In this document: one piece after another, positions 62,395 through 64,000 of the stretch | How the letters are laid out: every line of letters starts with the position of its first letter | Position numbering within the stretch: position 1 is the first letter of the stretch | From: Oncomelania hupensis | Taxonomy: Eukaryota > Mollusca > Gastropoda > Littorinimorpha > Pomatiopsidae | Assembly (NCBI GenBank): GCA_036898135.1 | Contig: CM072511.1 | Span: 28,016,110-28,080,109 of the forward strand | DNA length: 64,000 bases | Reading direction: 5' to 3' | The notes under the pieces: model-generated | The model's input: only the letters and a program-made list of their open reading frames with translations | Database searches by the model: none | What the model was told of the DNA's origin: nothing | Program-made: the position numbers and the translations under genes

Positions 62395-64000
62395 AGACAC
62401 AGTACGAGTATGTATGGGACACTACTCATAGCAAATGATCGTCCAATACAGTTAAACACGATGAACTGAGATTGGTGTATGACACTGATAAACACTGAGG
62501 CCAAGTACTACTAAAAGCTTGAATTTATTCATGATTGACAATAGGGGGAAAAACAAACTCCGAATGTTAACCTATGGCAAAACAATGTAGGCTTTGACAA
62601 AGAAATATATATATCGATTTCCACAAGTGTCTTATATTTTCATTGGTAAAGTAGAGTGTGACTAAAACTGATATCGCATGGCAATTGACCAATCACAGAT
62701 GACGATGTTTCTAGCAAGCTGTCACATAAGCAAGTCATAAGAATACAGGACCTACTTTGACCCAGTTTTGATTCACAGTGTACTATGCTTTTTCTGCAAA
62801 TGACAAAAAAAAAAACAGTCAGTCTTCTTGTATTTTCTAAGACGCCCTATAAACATCAAGGTTTTATTCCCAAACCGCCACTAATTCACAAATGATACAG
62901 CAACAATTAAGGACAGGAGGAGCCAAAGGAATAAATGGACCAACTGAGAATCACCAAATGAAACTGACATTGTTTTTTTTTTAAACTGAGCTGCCTGAGC
63001 TAAAATTGACTGAAACCTAGGCCTACATTTCGGAGATGAATCAATGGAACAAACTGGCATTGTTTTTAACTTGTCAAGTTTAGTTGAAGACACTTGTCAC
63101 GTTCTGGTGTTCGTTTTCCTTTACTCGGTATATGTGTGTGTGTGAGTGGGCGGGTGCTTGGGTGGGTGGGTGGGTGTGCGCGTGTGCATTAATGTTTGTG
63201 CGCAAATAAATGTGAAGGAAAAGCTTCTGATTTTTGGACCATTTTTGTTTGCGCAGTTGGATGACATTATTGGAAAGCAATGTGGAAAGCCGTCGTTCAC
63301 GCGCATCTTTCTTCTCTAGTTTAATGAAGATTCCTCTTTTGTCTCCCAATTGAAGAAATCGATACATAAATGCTATTCGCATTTTAGACATGGAATTATA
63401 CAAAATTGCCACAACTCGATCGGACATTATTGATTGCACTGTCTGATCTTGATTTGACAATCATATCCCAACGCCAAGATGCGAATAACGTATAGTAGTA
63501 TCCAAACGTGTCCTCGTCTCAAGTACAATATATTCGCAAAAAGCCAGTATACAGGTGGCTTAATAATTAAAACTGTGAAGGATAACTTGGGGCTAAATAA
63601 TAGTATACTACATGCCCTAACAAATGACAGCTTATCTAAACCACCTCAAACTGTGTATACGGGCCACTCGATACTATACGTCCAAATGCAGATATTTATC
63701 ACACACGCTAAATGTCATTCTACGAAGACTTAAAAATATCGCAGATTAGTCCTTCAACAGCGTACTTTCCAGATCTAAGAGTAGCTCAAGGCATTGGAGA
63801 ACTGTGAAAACAATATCAAACTTCAAACTTTGCACAAGGTTTCAAGAAACCCAGCTAGGCAACAGTTTTATATGTTGTAATCGACAAGCTATTTAACAAA
63901 CAGGTGAGGCTTAACAAAAGGCATTTTAATACGCAAAATTAGGTGACAATTCATCAGCAAAGCTACAAAATTTAGAAGATGGAAAAAAGAAAGAAAGAAA

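Larger units (their letters stand above)
61353..64000. other. RGS12 upstream intron, no further exon recognised
   Basis: I looked for PDZ or PTB exons and saw none. An open frame at 63080-63460 (minus, 126 codons) and one at 62881-63093 have no recognisable domain. Two retroposon pieces (61925-62194 and 62312-62394) lie here. Confidence 0.45.

Noticed and set aside
63080..63460. 126-codon minus-strand frame considered as an upstream RGS12 exon
   Set aside because: No PDZ or PTB features, and part of it crosses a GT-rich repeat (His/Thr/Pro run). There is no convincing splice pattern.

Overview
The window is animal (metazoan) genomic DNA. It is AT-rich, with small exons, GT/AG introns of several kb, abundant microsatellites and many decayed transposons. 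The repeat set (tRNA-derived SINEs with a shared core, RTE-like and CR1-like LINEs, a TGACCTTG-rich repeat) and the protein sequences suggest a lophotrochozoan, most likely a mollusc and perhaps a gastropod. The phylum is my inference. The two gene identities rest on direct sequence reading.

Two host genes are present, both on the minus strand. (1) The 5' end of a PAR-3 (PARD3/bazooka) polarity-scaffold gene. The start-codon exon is 19087-19206, exon 2 is 5689-5793 and exon 3 is 4985-5273. Together these encode the N-terminal oligomerisation domain and the start of the linker. The PDZ exons lie beyond the left edge. (2) The RGS domain through the stop codon of an RGS12/Loco-type regulator of G-protein signalling. 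It has twelve coding exons between 61352 and 33920. All splice phases agree, and the joined frame is 1219 codons plus a stop. It encodes an RGS domain, two Raf-like Ras-binding domains, a degenerate GoLoco-like segment and a long Ser/Pro-rich tail ending in a PDZ-ligand-like T-F-V. The upstream PDZ and PTB exons are not seen and presumably lie beyond the right edge. PAR-3 starts about 14.7 kb downstream of the RGS12 stop codon, in the same orientation.

Layout: 1-4984, PAR-3 intron 3 with repeats and microsatellites. 5274-19086, PAR-3 introns 1 and 2 with SINEs, RTE-like LINE fragments and a miniature hairpin insertion. 19207-19800, putative PAR-3 5'UTR and promoter. 19900-33300, intergenic DNA made largely of transposons: a 36-bp palindromic mini-element, a full-length but broken RTE-like LINE, a pogo-like deletion derivative with perfect 25-bp TIRs and a CR1-like LINE carrying a 63-bp hairpin insertion. 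33300-61352, RGS12; its introns hold another LINE, a SINE with 10-bp target-site duplications (TSDs), a SWIM-domain relic, two internally deleted RTE-like copies, a hAT relic with 8-bp TSDs, a 5S-like SINE and a 2.2-kb long-inverted-repeat element. 61353-64000, RGS12 upstream intron with two short retroposon pieces.

The best candidates for undescribed biology are these. (a) A 63-71 bp hairpin retroposon, present twice, each copy with its own TSD and nearly the same 5' boundary. (b) A long-inverted-repeat element family represented by a 2175-bp copy and a 36-bp copy that is nothing but the two termini. (c) A pogo-like element whose interior holds an array of terminus-like motifs. (d) Loss of the GoLoco arginine-finger triad in an otherwise intact RGS12 homologue.
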